Assembly: GCF_000425265.1 (NCBI RefSeq) | Contig: NZ_AUDC01000010.1 | Location: 1 to 64,000 of the forward strand | Origin: Maridesulfovibrio zosterae DSM 11974 | Lineage (GTDB): Bacteria; Desulfobacterota; Desulfovibrionia; Desulfovibrionales; Desulfovibrionaceae | Direction of reading: 5' to 3' | DNA length: 64,000 nucleotides | In this document: piece after piece, positions 46,113-54,046 of the stretch | How the letters are laid out: each line of letters begins with the position of its first letter | How positions within the stretch are numbered: position 1 is the stretch's first letter | Program-made: the position numbers and the translations under genes | The notes under the pieces: model-generated | What the model was told of the DNA's origin: nothing | Databases searched by the model: none | What the model saw: the letters and a program-made list of their open reading frames with translations, nothing else

Positions 46113-47441
46113 TTATAAAGCCACCTTCTTCAGCAAAGCTTTAAGCCGTGCGTCATCAGGAAACTCAGTTAATGCTTCCTCAATTACAATACGGGCATCA
46201 TCAGTCATTCCAACCTTAAGAAAGATACCTGCAATATTTCTTGCAACAGAAGGGGCACTTTTATGAATCATTTGTTCTGAACGGGCAGCCATTCTAAAGA
46301 ATTTAGCACATTTAGAATATTCCTTACCATCTGAATATGCTAATCCTATGTTATAATAGAGACCGGCCTCTTTAGGAGCAACACGCAAAGCCTCCTGATA
46401 ATTCTCAACCGCGCGCTGCCATTTACCCTGCTTTCTAAGGGCAATTCCCAATCTATTATATGTCTCAAGATCGTCAGAACTTAAACTGGCACCTTTAACG
46501 GATAAAAGCTTTGAGTAGTACTTCTCTGCCTTATCCGGTGCAACGTCAAACAAAGACTCAGCAATACCACTCATAACCTGCGACAGATAGCTGTGAGCCT
46601 CTCTCACAGCGCAACGAACAGCCTGATCAAAGAACGTTTCTGCTTCTTCAAGCTCTTCGCGTTCAAGATAAACACGTCCGATTTCGCATTTACGTTCAGT
46701 ATTAAGAGGACTGATTTCATCAAGTTTCTTCAAGTAGCGGAGGTACTCTCCTGTATCGTTATCTTTATAAAATTCAGCCAGTTTCTTAATAGGATCCATA
46801 AAAACTTTCGATTGCTCATGAGCTTTAAGATACGACTTTAAAGCCTCATCACGACGCCCAAGACCGCTTAATGCGTCACCTAAGAGCATCAAACCGGCAG
46901 GACTACCAGGCTTAATTTCAAGAATTTTAGCACTGACCTGCATCACTTTTTCAAGTTCACCACGCCGAAGAAGCTGCTTACCAACCTGGACAAGCTGATT
47001 CAACTTGCCTTGCGGTTTTATAGTGAATGCAAGTTTTTGGACCAGACTGTCCACAGATACAGGTTTGGTGATAAGATTATTTACACCAAGCTCATGCAAA
47101 AAAATAAGTTCATCTTCACCTATCTCCCCAGTAAGAACCACCACCTTTACTTCAGGAAAAACCTTGCGAATATTCAAAATAAAATCAGCTGTCGGCCTTC
47201 CTTTAAGAAGACGCTCCACGAAAATAAGTAAAGGAACGCCTGTTGCCTCTCTATCTTTAATTTCACGCATAGCAGAGGCCTGTTCCTGAAAGAAACCCAG
47301 ACAATCCCTGCGGATAGCCAAAATTTTATAAAGAGTTCCTCTTAGAAGCTTATAAAAAGAAGGTTCGTCACTTAAAAGAATAGTATAGCCGGATCGACCT
47401 TCGAAATAGTCCCGTACTATCTGATCATACTTAGTTGCCAC
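46113..47441 (-). CDS. Degenerate receiver fused to TPR repeats
   Basis: The 442-residue protein has a response-regulator-like N-terminus (about 20-140) and TPR repeats for the rest (about 145-440, visible as GDALSGLGRRDEALKSYLKAH and GIALRKQGKWQRAVENYQEALRVAP). In the receiver the acidic pair is D25/E26, T104 and K126 are conserved, but the phosphoacceptor aspartate is glutamate (E76 in FVERLL). It starts with GTG. It therefore probably acts as a phosphorylation-independent TPR scaffold. It lies in a run with the MBL hydrolase, sppA and rpsA. Confidence 0.82.
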   Translation of the reverse strand: MATKYDQIVRDYFEGRSGYTILLSDEPSFYKLLRGTLYKILAIRRDCLGFFQEQASAMREIKDREATGVPLLIFVERLLKGRPTADFILNIRKVFPEVKVVVLTGEIGEDELIFLHELGVNNLITKPVSVDSLVQKLAFTIKPQGKLNQLVQVGKQLLRRGELEKVMQVSAKILEIKPGSPAGLMLLGDALSGLGRRDEALKSYLKAHEQSKVFMDPIKKLAEFYKDNDTGEYLRYLKKLDEISPLNTERKCEIGRVYLEREELEEAETFFDQAVRCAVREAHSYLSQVMSGIAESLFDVAPDKAEKYYSKLLSVKGASLSSDDLETYNRLGIALRKQGKWQRAVENYQEALRVAPKEAGLYYNIGLAYSDGKEYSKCAKFFRMAARSEQMIHKSAPSVARNIAGIFLKVGMTDDARIVIEEALTEFPDDARLKALLKKVAL

Positions 47442-47486
47442 TTATTCCTCACTTTTAAAACTAAACACCTATTCGGCCGTTCGCTT

Positions 47487-48239
47487 TTATATATCAACGT
47501 ACTGATTCTCTTCCGGCAAAATAACTTTGAAAGATGTAAACAACTTTGCTGCTTCGGCAACCTCAGCAAGTTTGCAGGTTCGCATAAAAGGCTCAAGATG
47601 CACAAGTGCCACACGAGATATTTTTGCAACATCTACAAATTTGAGACAACTGATTACACTTGAATGACCTTTGATCGAATCCTTGAATTTATAGGCTTCA
47701 AGCACTGCAAAATCGGCATGCTGTGCAAGTGACATACAACTTTCTACGAGCTTTCCATCTCCACTGTAAAATAGAGAACGTCCCTCAGACTGGACCCTGA
47801 CAGCAAGTGCATACTCAGAATGATCAATTATACAGGTTGAAAGATCAAACCCGGCAACAATTTGATTATCATGCTCGCTAAACACATAAAATACAATTTT
47901 AAATGGAAGCCTGGAAAGCAAATTAGGATAAGCAAGATTCACCAGTAAGCATACTTTTTCCTGAATTCCATGAGGCCCGCAAATAGCCAGCTCATCAACT
48001 CTTCCTACTGAAGCAAGATACCCAAGTAAAAAAGGGATACCAAAAAAATGATCCCCATGAAAATGAGAAATCCAAACTGAATCTAGCTTATGCGGATTTT
48101 CAGCAAGCTTCACGAAATTATGCGCCGCGTTGAAGCCGCAATCAAGCAGGAGAGAATTCCCTCCTGCTTCAATAAATAATGATGTGTTGGTCTGCGTCTC
48201 ATCAAAAGCAGACCCAACTCCAATAAAAGTACATCTCAT
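47487..48239 (-). CDS. MBL-fold metallo-hydrolase (RNase Z-like)
   Basis: The 250-residue protein has the metallo-beta-lactamase metal site HFHGDH (near residue 59-64), a second histidine in IIDHSEYAL (about residue 139), the SGDG aspartate and a C-terminal HLEPF histidine. Homology is to the RNase Z/ElaC-like group of the superfamily, but the arm that binds tRNA in true RNase Z is not evident. The substrate is unknown. It lies between the receiver-TPR gene and sppA with short gaps, consistent with one operon. Confidence 0.85.
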   Translation of the reverse strand: MRCTFIGVGSAFDETQTNTSLFIEAGGNSLLLDCGFNAAHNFVKLAENPHKLDSVWISHFHGDHFFGIPFLLGYLASVGRVDELAICGPHGIQEKVCLLVNLAYPNLLSRLPFKIVFYVFSEHDNQIVAGFDLSTCIIDHSEYALAVRVQSEGRSLFYSGDGKLVESCMSLAQHADFAVLEAYKFKDSIKGHSSVISCLKFVDVAKISRVALVHLEPFMRTCKLAEVAEAAKLFTSFKVILPEENQYVDI

Positions 48240-48264
48240 AGTAGAATAAGGTTAACTAACTTTT

Positions 48265-49146
48265 TTAAAAAGAAAGCATAACACCAGTACCGTCAATAGA
48301 TCCGACTGGTTTTAATCCCAGATATCCCAAAATTTTTTGAATTAATGGTTTATCCTCTTCAGGACCTTCCACAACTGAGACATCTCCTTCAAGACCACAC
48401 AGTGCTTTAAGCACTGTAACAGCCTCTTCAAACCCGCCGATCCTATCGACAAGACCAAGTTCTTTGGCCTCACGTCCAGTGACAGCCCGCCCATCCGCAA
48501 TCTTTTCCACATCTTTGCGGTCAAGCTTACGGGCCTTAGCTACATCATCCACAAACTGATTATGAATGTCCATAATCAGACCGGTCAGATACTCTTTCTG
48601 TTCAGGAGTTAACTCTGAATAAGGCGAGCCTGCACCTTTGAGCTTACCGCTGGTTATCATCACCGGTTTAACTCCCAGCTTATCCAGCAGTTGGCTGAAG
48701 TTTACATATTCAGCTTTGACTCCGATACTTCCGGTAATAGAACCGGAGCTGGCAATAATCTGTGTTGCCGGGGCCGCAGCATAATACCCGCCGGATGCCG
48801 CCACAGTGCCAAAAGAAGCAACAATAGGCTTAACTTCGGCAAAACGTTTTACCGCGTGATAAAGTTCCTGTGAAGGAGCAATGGTCCCACCTGGAGAATT
48901 GATCCGTAACAGAACTCCTTTTATAGAATCATCCCGGCGCAGTTCACGCAGAAATTTGACCGTAGGCAATGATTTGGTGATAGTCCCCTGTACAGTAACA
49001 ATCCCTATCTTTCCTGAAGTAAACAGTGATGACCCACCATTAAAAAAGGCTGTGGCTCCCCAAATGAGAGCCACAGCCATTAATAGCAGACTGAAACCGA
49101 AAAGAAACGGATGTCTGACAGAGAAACTATTCTTAGGACTCTTCAT
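48265..49146 (-). CDS. sppA: Signal peptide peptidase SppA (short form)
   Basis: This membrane-anchored serine peptidase degrades released signal peptides. The 293-residue protein has one N-terminal helix (about 12-34) and a single ClpP/crotonase-type domain, as in the short Bacillus-type SppA. The serine nucleophile is S118 (AASGGYY) and the lysine general base is K170 (SGKLKGAGSP). The start at 49146 overlaps the end of rpsA by 14 bases, so translation is coupled to S1. An upstream in-frame ATG would add 14 residues that read out of the rpsA end. Confidence 0.92.
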   Translation of the reverse strand: MKSPKNSFSVRHPFLFGFSLLLMAVALIWGATAFFNGGSSLFTSGKIGIVTVQGTITKSLPTVKFLRELRRDDSIKGVLLRINSPGGTIAPSQELYHAVKRFAEVKPIVASFGTVAASGGYYAAAPATQIIASSGSITGSIGVKAEYVNFSQLLDKLGVKPVMITSGKLKGAGSPYSELTPEQKEYLTGLIMDIHNQFVDDVAKARKLDRKDVEKIADGRAVTGREAKELGLVDRIGGFEEAVTVLKALCGLEGDVSVVEGPEEDKPLIQKILGYLGLKPVGSIDGTGVMLSF

Positions 49147-50881
49147 CCTCAGTCTCTGCAGCAGCCTTAGCTTCGGTTGCATCAGCAAGCTTCTGCTTCA
49201 GGAGTTCGCCCAGAGTGTTGCCGCTATCGGCAGGTCCTGAACGGAATTCTTTAGGCTTACGCTTGTCATCGTCTTCCTTGAGCTGCTTGATGGAGAGGCC
49301 GAGACGACGCTCATCAGCAGATACGTGGATGACTTTAGCCTGGATGGTAACGCCTTCTTTAAACATCTCAGAAGGATTTTTGATCTTCTTGTGAGAAATT
49401 TCAGAAACGTGAACCAGACCTTCAATACCTTCTTCTACTTCTACAAAGAGGCCGAAGTCAGTAATATTGGTGATAAGACCCTCAAGGGTGCAACCGACGG
49501 GGTACTTTGTAGGTACCTGAGACCATGGGTCTTCGGAAAGCTGCTTAACACCAAGAGTGAATTTTTCGTTTTCTTTGTCAACGGTGAGGACTTTAGCCTG
49601 CACGCTGTCGCCAACGGCGTATACTTCTGAAGGATGACGCACTTTGCGTGTCCAGGAGATATCGGAAACGTGAATCAGGCCGTCAATGCCGTCTTCAATA
49701 CCGATAAATACACCGAATTCAGTGATGTTTTTGATCTGACCTTCAAGGATAGTTCCTTCGGGGAACTTCTCAGCAACAACATCCCAAGGATTCGGCTTAA
49801 CTTGCTTCATACCAAGAGAGATGCGTTTTTTGTCAGGATCAACACCCAGAACAACTACGTCAACTTCGTCGCCTACGCGAACCATCTGAGACGGGTGACG
49901 CAGTTTACGTGTCCAGGACATTTCAGAAATGTGAACGAGTCCTTCAACACCGGCTTCGAGCTCAACAAAAGCACCGTAGTCAGCGAGGTTGGTAACCTTA
50001 CCGGAGTATTTAGCACCTTCAGGGTACTTTCCGGAGATATCTTCCCAAGGATCTGGAACAAGCTGTTTAAGTCCAAGAGAAACTTTCTGGCCTTCTTTAT
50101 CGAAGTTCAGAACTTTCAGCTCAAGCTCATCACCGAGTGAAACCATTTCCTTAGGATGCTTGATACGCTTCCAGGACATGTCTGTGATATGCAGAAGTCC
50201 GTCGAGACCGCCGAGGTCAATAAATACACCGTATTCGGTGATATTTTTGACTTTACCAATAACTGCCTGCTCTTCTTCAAGAGTTTCAAGCAGCTGAGAA
50301 CGCATTTCGTTACGCTGCTCTTCAAGAAGAACACGACGAGAAACGATCACATTGCTGCGGCGACGGTTAATTTTAAGAATTTTGAATTCGTAGGTCTGAT
50401 CAACGAGTGCGTCCATATCTGGAACAGGACGAAGATCAACGTGAGAACCAGGCAGAAATGCTTCAACGCCACCGAGATCAACGGTGTAACCACCTTTGAT
50501 ACGACGAATGATTCTACCTTCAACAACGCCTTCTTTTTCCTGCAGTTCTTCGAGCTTGTCGAACAGCTGCATGCGTTTGGCTTTGTCGCGAGAAAGGTGA
50601 ATGGTGCCTTCGTTTTCGTTTTTGTTTGCAACAAATACGTCTACTTTATCACCGACTGCAACAGTCATTTCACCATCAGCATCCAGAAATTCAGATACTG
50701 CAATCTGGCCTTCAGACTTGAAGTTAACGTCAATAAGAACAAAGTCTTTATCAACTTTAACAACTTCACCGGAAACGATGCTTCCTTCGTCCAGATTTCC
50801 GAAATCGGCATTTAGATAATCTTCAAGGGCAGCCTCGAAGTCCATTTCCATTTCGGCGTTCATGTTTTCATTGTTTTCCAT
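49133..50881 (-). CDS. rpsA: 30S ribosomal protein S1
   Basis: The 582-residue protein contains six S1/OB-fold RNA-binding domains. After an acidic N-terminus, the first two are diverged and the last four each show a GTILEGQI/VTNLADYGAFVEL-type core and a terminal RISLGMKQ element. S1 melts mRNA structure and helps start translation on the 30S subunit. GGAGG lies 7-8 bases before the ATG. The C-terminal tail is rich in Lys, Asp and Glu. The gene has an unusually long GC-rich leader (50882-51208). Confidence 0.97.
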   Translation of the reverse strand: MENNENMNAEMEMDFEAALEDYLNADFGNLDEGSIVSGEVVKVDKDFVLIDVNFKSEGQIAVSEFLDADGEMTVAVGDKVDVFVANKNENEGTIHLSRDKAKRMQLFDKLEELQEKEGVVEGRIIRRIKGGYTVDLGGVEAFLPGSHVDLRPVPDMDALVDQTYEFKILKINRRRSNVIVSRRVLLEEQRNEMRSQLLETLEEEQAVIGKVKNITEYGVFIDLGGLDGLLHITDMSWKRIKHPKEMVSLGDELELKVLNFDKEGQKVSLGLKQLVPDPWEDISGKYPEGAKYSGKVTNLADYGAFVELEAGVEGLVHISEMSWTRKLRHPSQMVRVGDEVDVVVLGVDPDKKRISLGMKQVKPNPWDVVAEKFPEGTILEGQIKNITEFGVFIGIEDGIDGLIHVSDISWTRKVRHPSEVYAVGDSVQAKVLTVDKENEKFTLGVKQLSEDPWSQVPTKYPVGCTLEGLITNITDFGLFVEVEEGIEGLVHVSEISHKKIKNPSEMFKEGVTIQAKVIHVSADERRLGLSIKQLKEDDDKRKPKEFRSGPADSGNTLGELLKQKLADATEAKAAAETEDEES

Positions 50882-51208
50882 GGGTTACCTCCAACAACGA
50901 TGTCCTCGGACAAAATTTCGGCACATATGTTATGGGAGAGTACATTGGAGTCAACCTGCTCATGCGTTCCGAGGCAGCCGATGCCCAGACTGTCCTTTGG
51001 CCCGATAGGACCGTACTTCATCCCTAATGCCCGTTAAGGGGAATCTCAAGAAATCATTTTTTTCTCACCACAAGCCTGAGCTATGTAGTCAAAAAAATTT
51101 CAACTTGAGATTAAGAGAACTGCTTCTATCCTAAAAAGTGTCCTATGTAAACACAATTCGAACCAGCTCCTATGGTATAACGCCAGTCAGAGTCCCCGTC
51201 ATAAACAA
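50882..51208 (-). promoter_or_regulatory. Structured leader of rpsA
   Basis: A GC-rich island (about 50900-51030) lies upstream of the ATG within an otherwise AT-rich gap. On the minus strand CCTCGGA (50968-50974) and TCCGAGG (50904-50910) are exact complements, flanking about 57 bases and ending 11 bases before GGAGG. A local hairpin GTCCT...AGGAC lies further upstream. A short open frame of about 50 codons crosses the leader, but it shows no known protein. Autoregulation of S1 through its leader is known in E. coli; a structural role here is inference. Confidence 0.45.
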
Positions 51209-51233
51209 AAAAAGAGCCGGAGAACTCCGGCCC
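51207..51233 (-). terminator. Terminator of phoU
   Basis: GCCGGAG (51216-51222) and CTCCGGC (51225-51231) form a tight hairpin, followed on the minus strand by CTCTTTTTTTG. It is 27 bases downstream of the phoU stop. Confidence 0.85.
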
Positions 51234-51259
51234 TTTACACTTTTATATGCAATAATTGA

Positions 51260-51925
51260 CTATCCGCGACACTGATGTTTTATATTCACACCCTGACTTA
51301 TAAAAATTACTGACTCAGCAATATTCGTAGCCTGATCAGCAATTCTTTCAAGATGATTGGCTGCCATGATCAAATGAACTCCCCGTTCGACAATTCTGGT
51401 TTCTGTAACCATATTTTCGATTAACCCCTTAAGAATTCGAAGATTAAGGCTATCAGCTTCATTATCCCTGCCACAAACTTTTGCAGCCAGATCATGATCT
51501 TCATCAGCAAAAGACTTTACAGCCATACCGACCATTTCTCTGGTAACACCTGCCATCTGCTCCAACAACTGGTTAAATGGCATCGGAGGTCGTGTACTGA
51601 GGAAAACTGCACGGTGAGCAAGGTTGACTGCCTCATCACCAATCCGTTCAAGATTACTTGTAATACGCATGGAGCCTACAATGAACCGGAGATCTCTAGC
51701 CATAGGCTGATCAAGTGCCAATAACTCAATATTAAATTTATCAAGTTCACACTCAAGCTCGTTGATCTGGATATCATTCATAATAATTTCCTCAGCAAGC
51801 TCAGCATTGCACTCAGCTAAGGCTTTTACAGAATTGTGCATTGCAGTTTCAGCCATGCTGGACATCCGTAAAACCTGCACCTTCAGATCATCCATTTTTT
51901 TTGTAAAGTGAGCTCGCTGCTCCAT
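51260..51925 (-). CDS. phoU: Phosphate transport regulator PhoU
   Basis: PhoU represses the Pho regulon when phosphate is plentiful, by acting on the Pst transporter and the PhoR kinase. The 221-residue protein has the two three-helix-bundle PhoU repeats. Their metal-binding elements are visible as SNLERIGDEAVNLAHRA (about residue 75-91) and ANHLERIADQATNIAESVIF (near 190-209). The start at 51925 has GGAG 9 bases upstream; an in-frame start 39 bases earlier is unlikely. It follows pstB by about 90 bases, without pstC, pstA or pstS in the window. Confidence 0.93.
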   Translation of the reverse strand: MEQRAHFTKKMDDLKVQVLRMSSMAETAMHNSVKALAECNAELAEEIIMNDIQINELECELDKFNIELLALDQPMARDLRFIVGSMRITSNLERIGDEAVNLAHRAVFLSTRPPMPFNQLLEQMAGVTREMVGMAVKSFADEDHDLAAKVCGRDNEADSLNLRILKGLIENMVTETRIVERGVHLIMAANHLERIADQATNIAESVIFISQGVNIKHQCRG

Positions 51926-52015
51926 ACCATATTTCTCCTCAACTAAATAATATTTACCCGTCACATACTGTTTTGCAAAATAACTGCCTGATCTTTCTCG
52001 ATCAGGACACAGACT

Positions 52016-52777
52016 TTAGCCAAAACGCCCGGTGATATAATCTTCTGTCTGCTTGTTTTTAGGCTTGGTAAACATTGTTTCAGTATTACCTGTTTCAATA
52101 AGCCGCCCCATATAAAAAAACGCAGTTTGGTCTGAAACTCGTGCAGCCTGCTGCATACTGTGAGTTACAATAATGATAGTAAATTTTTTCTTCAACTCAT
52201 GAATTAGATCTTCAATCTTCTGTGTAGCTATGGGGTCAAGTGCCGAAGCAGGTTCATCCATAAGCAGAATTTCAGGCTCTACGGCCAAAGCCCTGGCAAT
52301 GCAAAGGCGCTGCTGCTGTCCACCGGAAAGACCTAATGCTGAAGAATGAAGCCTGTCTTTAACTTCATCCCAGAGAGCACCGCCTTTAAGACTTTCTTCA
52401 ACCTTGCGCGCAAGAAATTCTTTATCCTGAATACCATTAACACGAAGACCGTATGCTACATTTTCAAATATTGACTTAGGAAAAGGATTCGGTTTTTGAA
52501 AAACCATGCCTACACGCCTTCTTAATGTTACTACATCAAGTCCGTGTGCGTAGATATCTTCCCTGTCAAGAGTAAGCTCACCATCTACCCGCGTTCCGGG
52601 AATAAGATCATTCATGCGATTCAGACATCGTAAAAAAGTACTTTTGCCACAACCTGAAGGACCGATCAGTGCTGTAACTCTATTCTCTTCAAAGTCTATA
52701 GAAATATCTTCGAGAGCTTTGAAATCACCATAATAAAAATCAAGTTTTTTGGAAGCGATTTTAACAGCTTGCCCCAT
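52016..52777 (-). CDS. pstB: Phosphate ABC transporter ATP-binding protein PstB
   Basis: The 253-residue ATPase powers phosphate import. It has Walker [10 protein letters not shown] (about 37-45), the PstB-typical [11 protein letters not shown] after the Q loop, the signature LSGGQQQR and Walker [14 protein letters not shown], and ends with the [21 protein letters not shown] segment, also typical of PstB. GGAG lies 9 bases before the ATG at 52777. A Pho box is found 156 bases upstream. It precedes phoU; the permease and binding-protein genes are not in the window. Confidence 0.95.
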   Translation of the reverse strand: MGQAVKIASKKLDFYYGDFKALEDISIDFEENRVTALIGPSGCGKSTFLRCLNRMNDLIPGTRVDGELTLDREDIYAHGLDVVTLRRRVGMVFQKPNPFPKSIFENVAYGLRVNGIQDKEFLARKVEESLKGGALWDEVKDRLHSSALGLSGGQQQRLCIARALAVEPEILLMDEPASALDPIATQKIEDLIHELKKKFTIIIVTHSMQQAARVSDQTAFFYMGRLIETGNTETMFTKPKNKQTEDYITGRFG

Positions 52778-52932
52778 TAGAACACTCTCCATAAAGAAGT
52801 TTTATATAACAATAAAAAAGAGCCAGAACCCTTCCAGCTTCAGATTTAGTTTACAAATCAAAAGCAGTGCCTCTTGGTCACCGCTAGACAATATCTAACT
52901 ATCCACCAAGAGTTACAGGGCAATGACTCAAT

Positions 52933-52950
52933 CGTTACATTTATGTTACA
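52933..52950 (-). promoter_or_regulatory. Pho box (PhoB binding site) upstream of pstB
   Basis: On the minus strand TGTAACA-TAAA-TGTAACG forms two 7-base direct repeats separated by 4 AT-rich bases, the arrangement of the Pho box (consensus CTGTCAT-AAAT-CTGTCAC). It lies 156 bases before the pstB start. Confidence 0.55.
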
Positions 52951-53030
52951 CAAAACAACAAAAACACCGGAGTGTCGGACAAGAGAAGACAAAACACCCA
53001 AGAAAGCTAATCATTCAAAAAAACAAGCCC

Positions 53031-53810
53031 TTAGAATGACAAACCTATAGTAATTTTTTTAGAATCTTTTTTTACAGATGGGGCTATGCTTTTAGACAAA
53101 CCGGGTTTATCCAAATAGAATACCAACCGTAATTTATCTGGATGCTCGCCGGTTACAATTTTATTAACAACGCAATTCTTATAAATATACACAGACTTAC
53201 CTGTATTGCTCCATTTTCCAAGAATATCCACTACCAGCCTGCGCGGATTCTGCATATTAAACCATTTAATCCGCCCGGAAGTTGCTGATATAGGCACCTG
53301 TACGGAGAACTTCTTTTCAGCACATTTTGCTGCAAGTAATCCTACTTTTCCTTTAGATAACTTAGCTTTTTTAGATTGAGATTGTTTTTTAATATCTTTA
53401 GCACCAGCACTATCAACGGCCGACGATTTAATTTCAGCATTTTTCTTATCCGCATTTTCAACAGCGGCCTTCTCAGCCTCGTTTGTATTGCTGGCATTGC
53501 TTTGAGGAACTATTTTCTGTGGGACAGTTGCGCTCTCGATTTCTGTACTGCTTTCACTTGAAATATCTGTTTCGAGCATCCCTTCAGCCGGAGGAATCTC
53601 TACACTTGAACTGGAGGATTGAAGCGGCAGAGTGAGATTGCTGATCTCTTTACGAACAACAGGTCCTTCACCTTCCTGAGTATGCTGTTTCTTATCCATT
53701 TCAGACAAAAAAGAATCAAACAGACCCAAAGAATACAAGCCGGAACTAATTCCAGCAACCAGCACAATTATCAATAATAAAAAAGCTACAGGACGTATAT
53801 TCATTTTCAT
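53031..53810 (-). CDS. AMIN-domain protein, membrane-anchored
   Basis: The 259-residue protein has an N-terminal membrane helix (about 8-28), a long Ser/Glu/Lys-rich linker (about 35-160) and a C-terminal AMIN-like domain (about 165-259) with FNMQNPRRLVVDILGKW and KLRLVFYLDKPG. AMIN domains localise periplasmic proteins such as AmiC or secretin subunits to septa or cell-wall sites. Here no catalytic domain is attached, so it may be a targeting adaptor. GGAAG lies 7 bases before the ATG. There is no clear operon partner. Confidence 0.75.
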   Translation of the reverse strand: MKMNIRPVAFLLLIIVLVAGISSGLYSLGLFDSFLSEMDKKQHTQEGEGPVVRKEISNLTLPLQSSSSSVEIPPAEGMLETDISSESSTEIESATVPQKIVPQSNASNTNEAEKAAVENADKKNAEIKSSAVDSAGAKDIKKQSQSKKAKLSKGKVGLLAAKCAEKKFSVQVPISATSGRIKWFNMQNPRRLVVDILGKWSNTGKSVYIYKNCVVNKIVTGEHPDKLRLVFYLDKPGLSKSIAPSVKKDSKKITIGLSF

Positions 53811-53989
53811 TTTATAACTTCCGTTTATAATATTTTTGAAAAATTAATATATGGAAATTTTCAATCGAAAGCAAAGGTTACAATTTAGACTGTCCTGCTT
53901 GGAATAAAAATTGGGGTATGAATCTCAAAAAAAGATCTATGCTAAAGTGAAGTCAGATATTTTAAAACACACTCTATCAACAACAAAAC

Positions 53990-54025
53990 AATCCCCCCTA
54001 CGTTTATAAACATAGAGGGGGGATT
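53990..54025 (-). terminator. Terminator of glgP
   Basis: AATCCCCCCT (53990-53999) pairs with AGGGGGGATT (54016-54025) around a 16-base loop. On the minus strand it is followed by GTTTTGTTG. It lies about 20 bases past the gene's stop. Confidence 0.8.
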
Positions 54026-54046
54026 GTTTATAGCTATTTATTAATG

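Noticed and set aside
50156-50815. Large antisense open frame inside rpsA (219 codons) and others in the same region
   Set aside because: They are mirror images of the S1 coding sequence, with Phe/Asn-rich composition typical of antisense reading.
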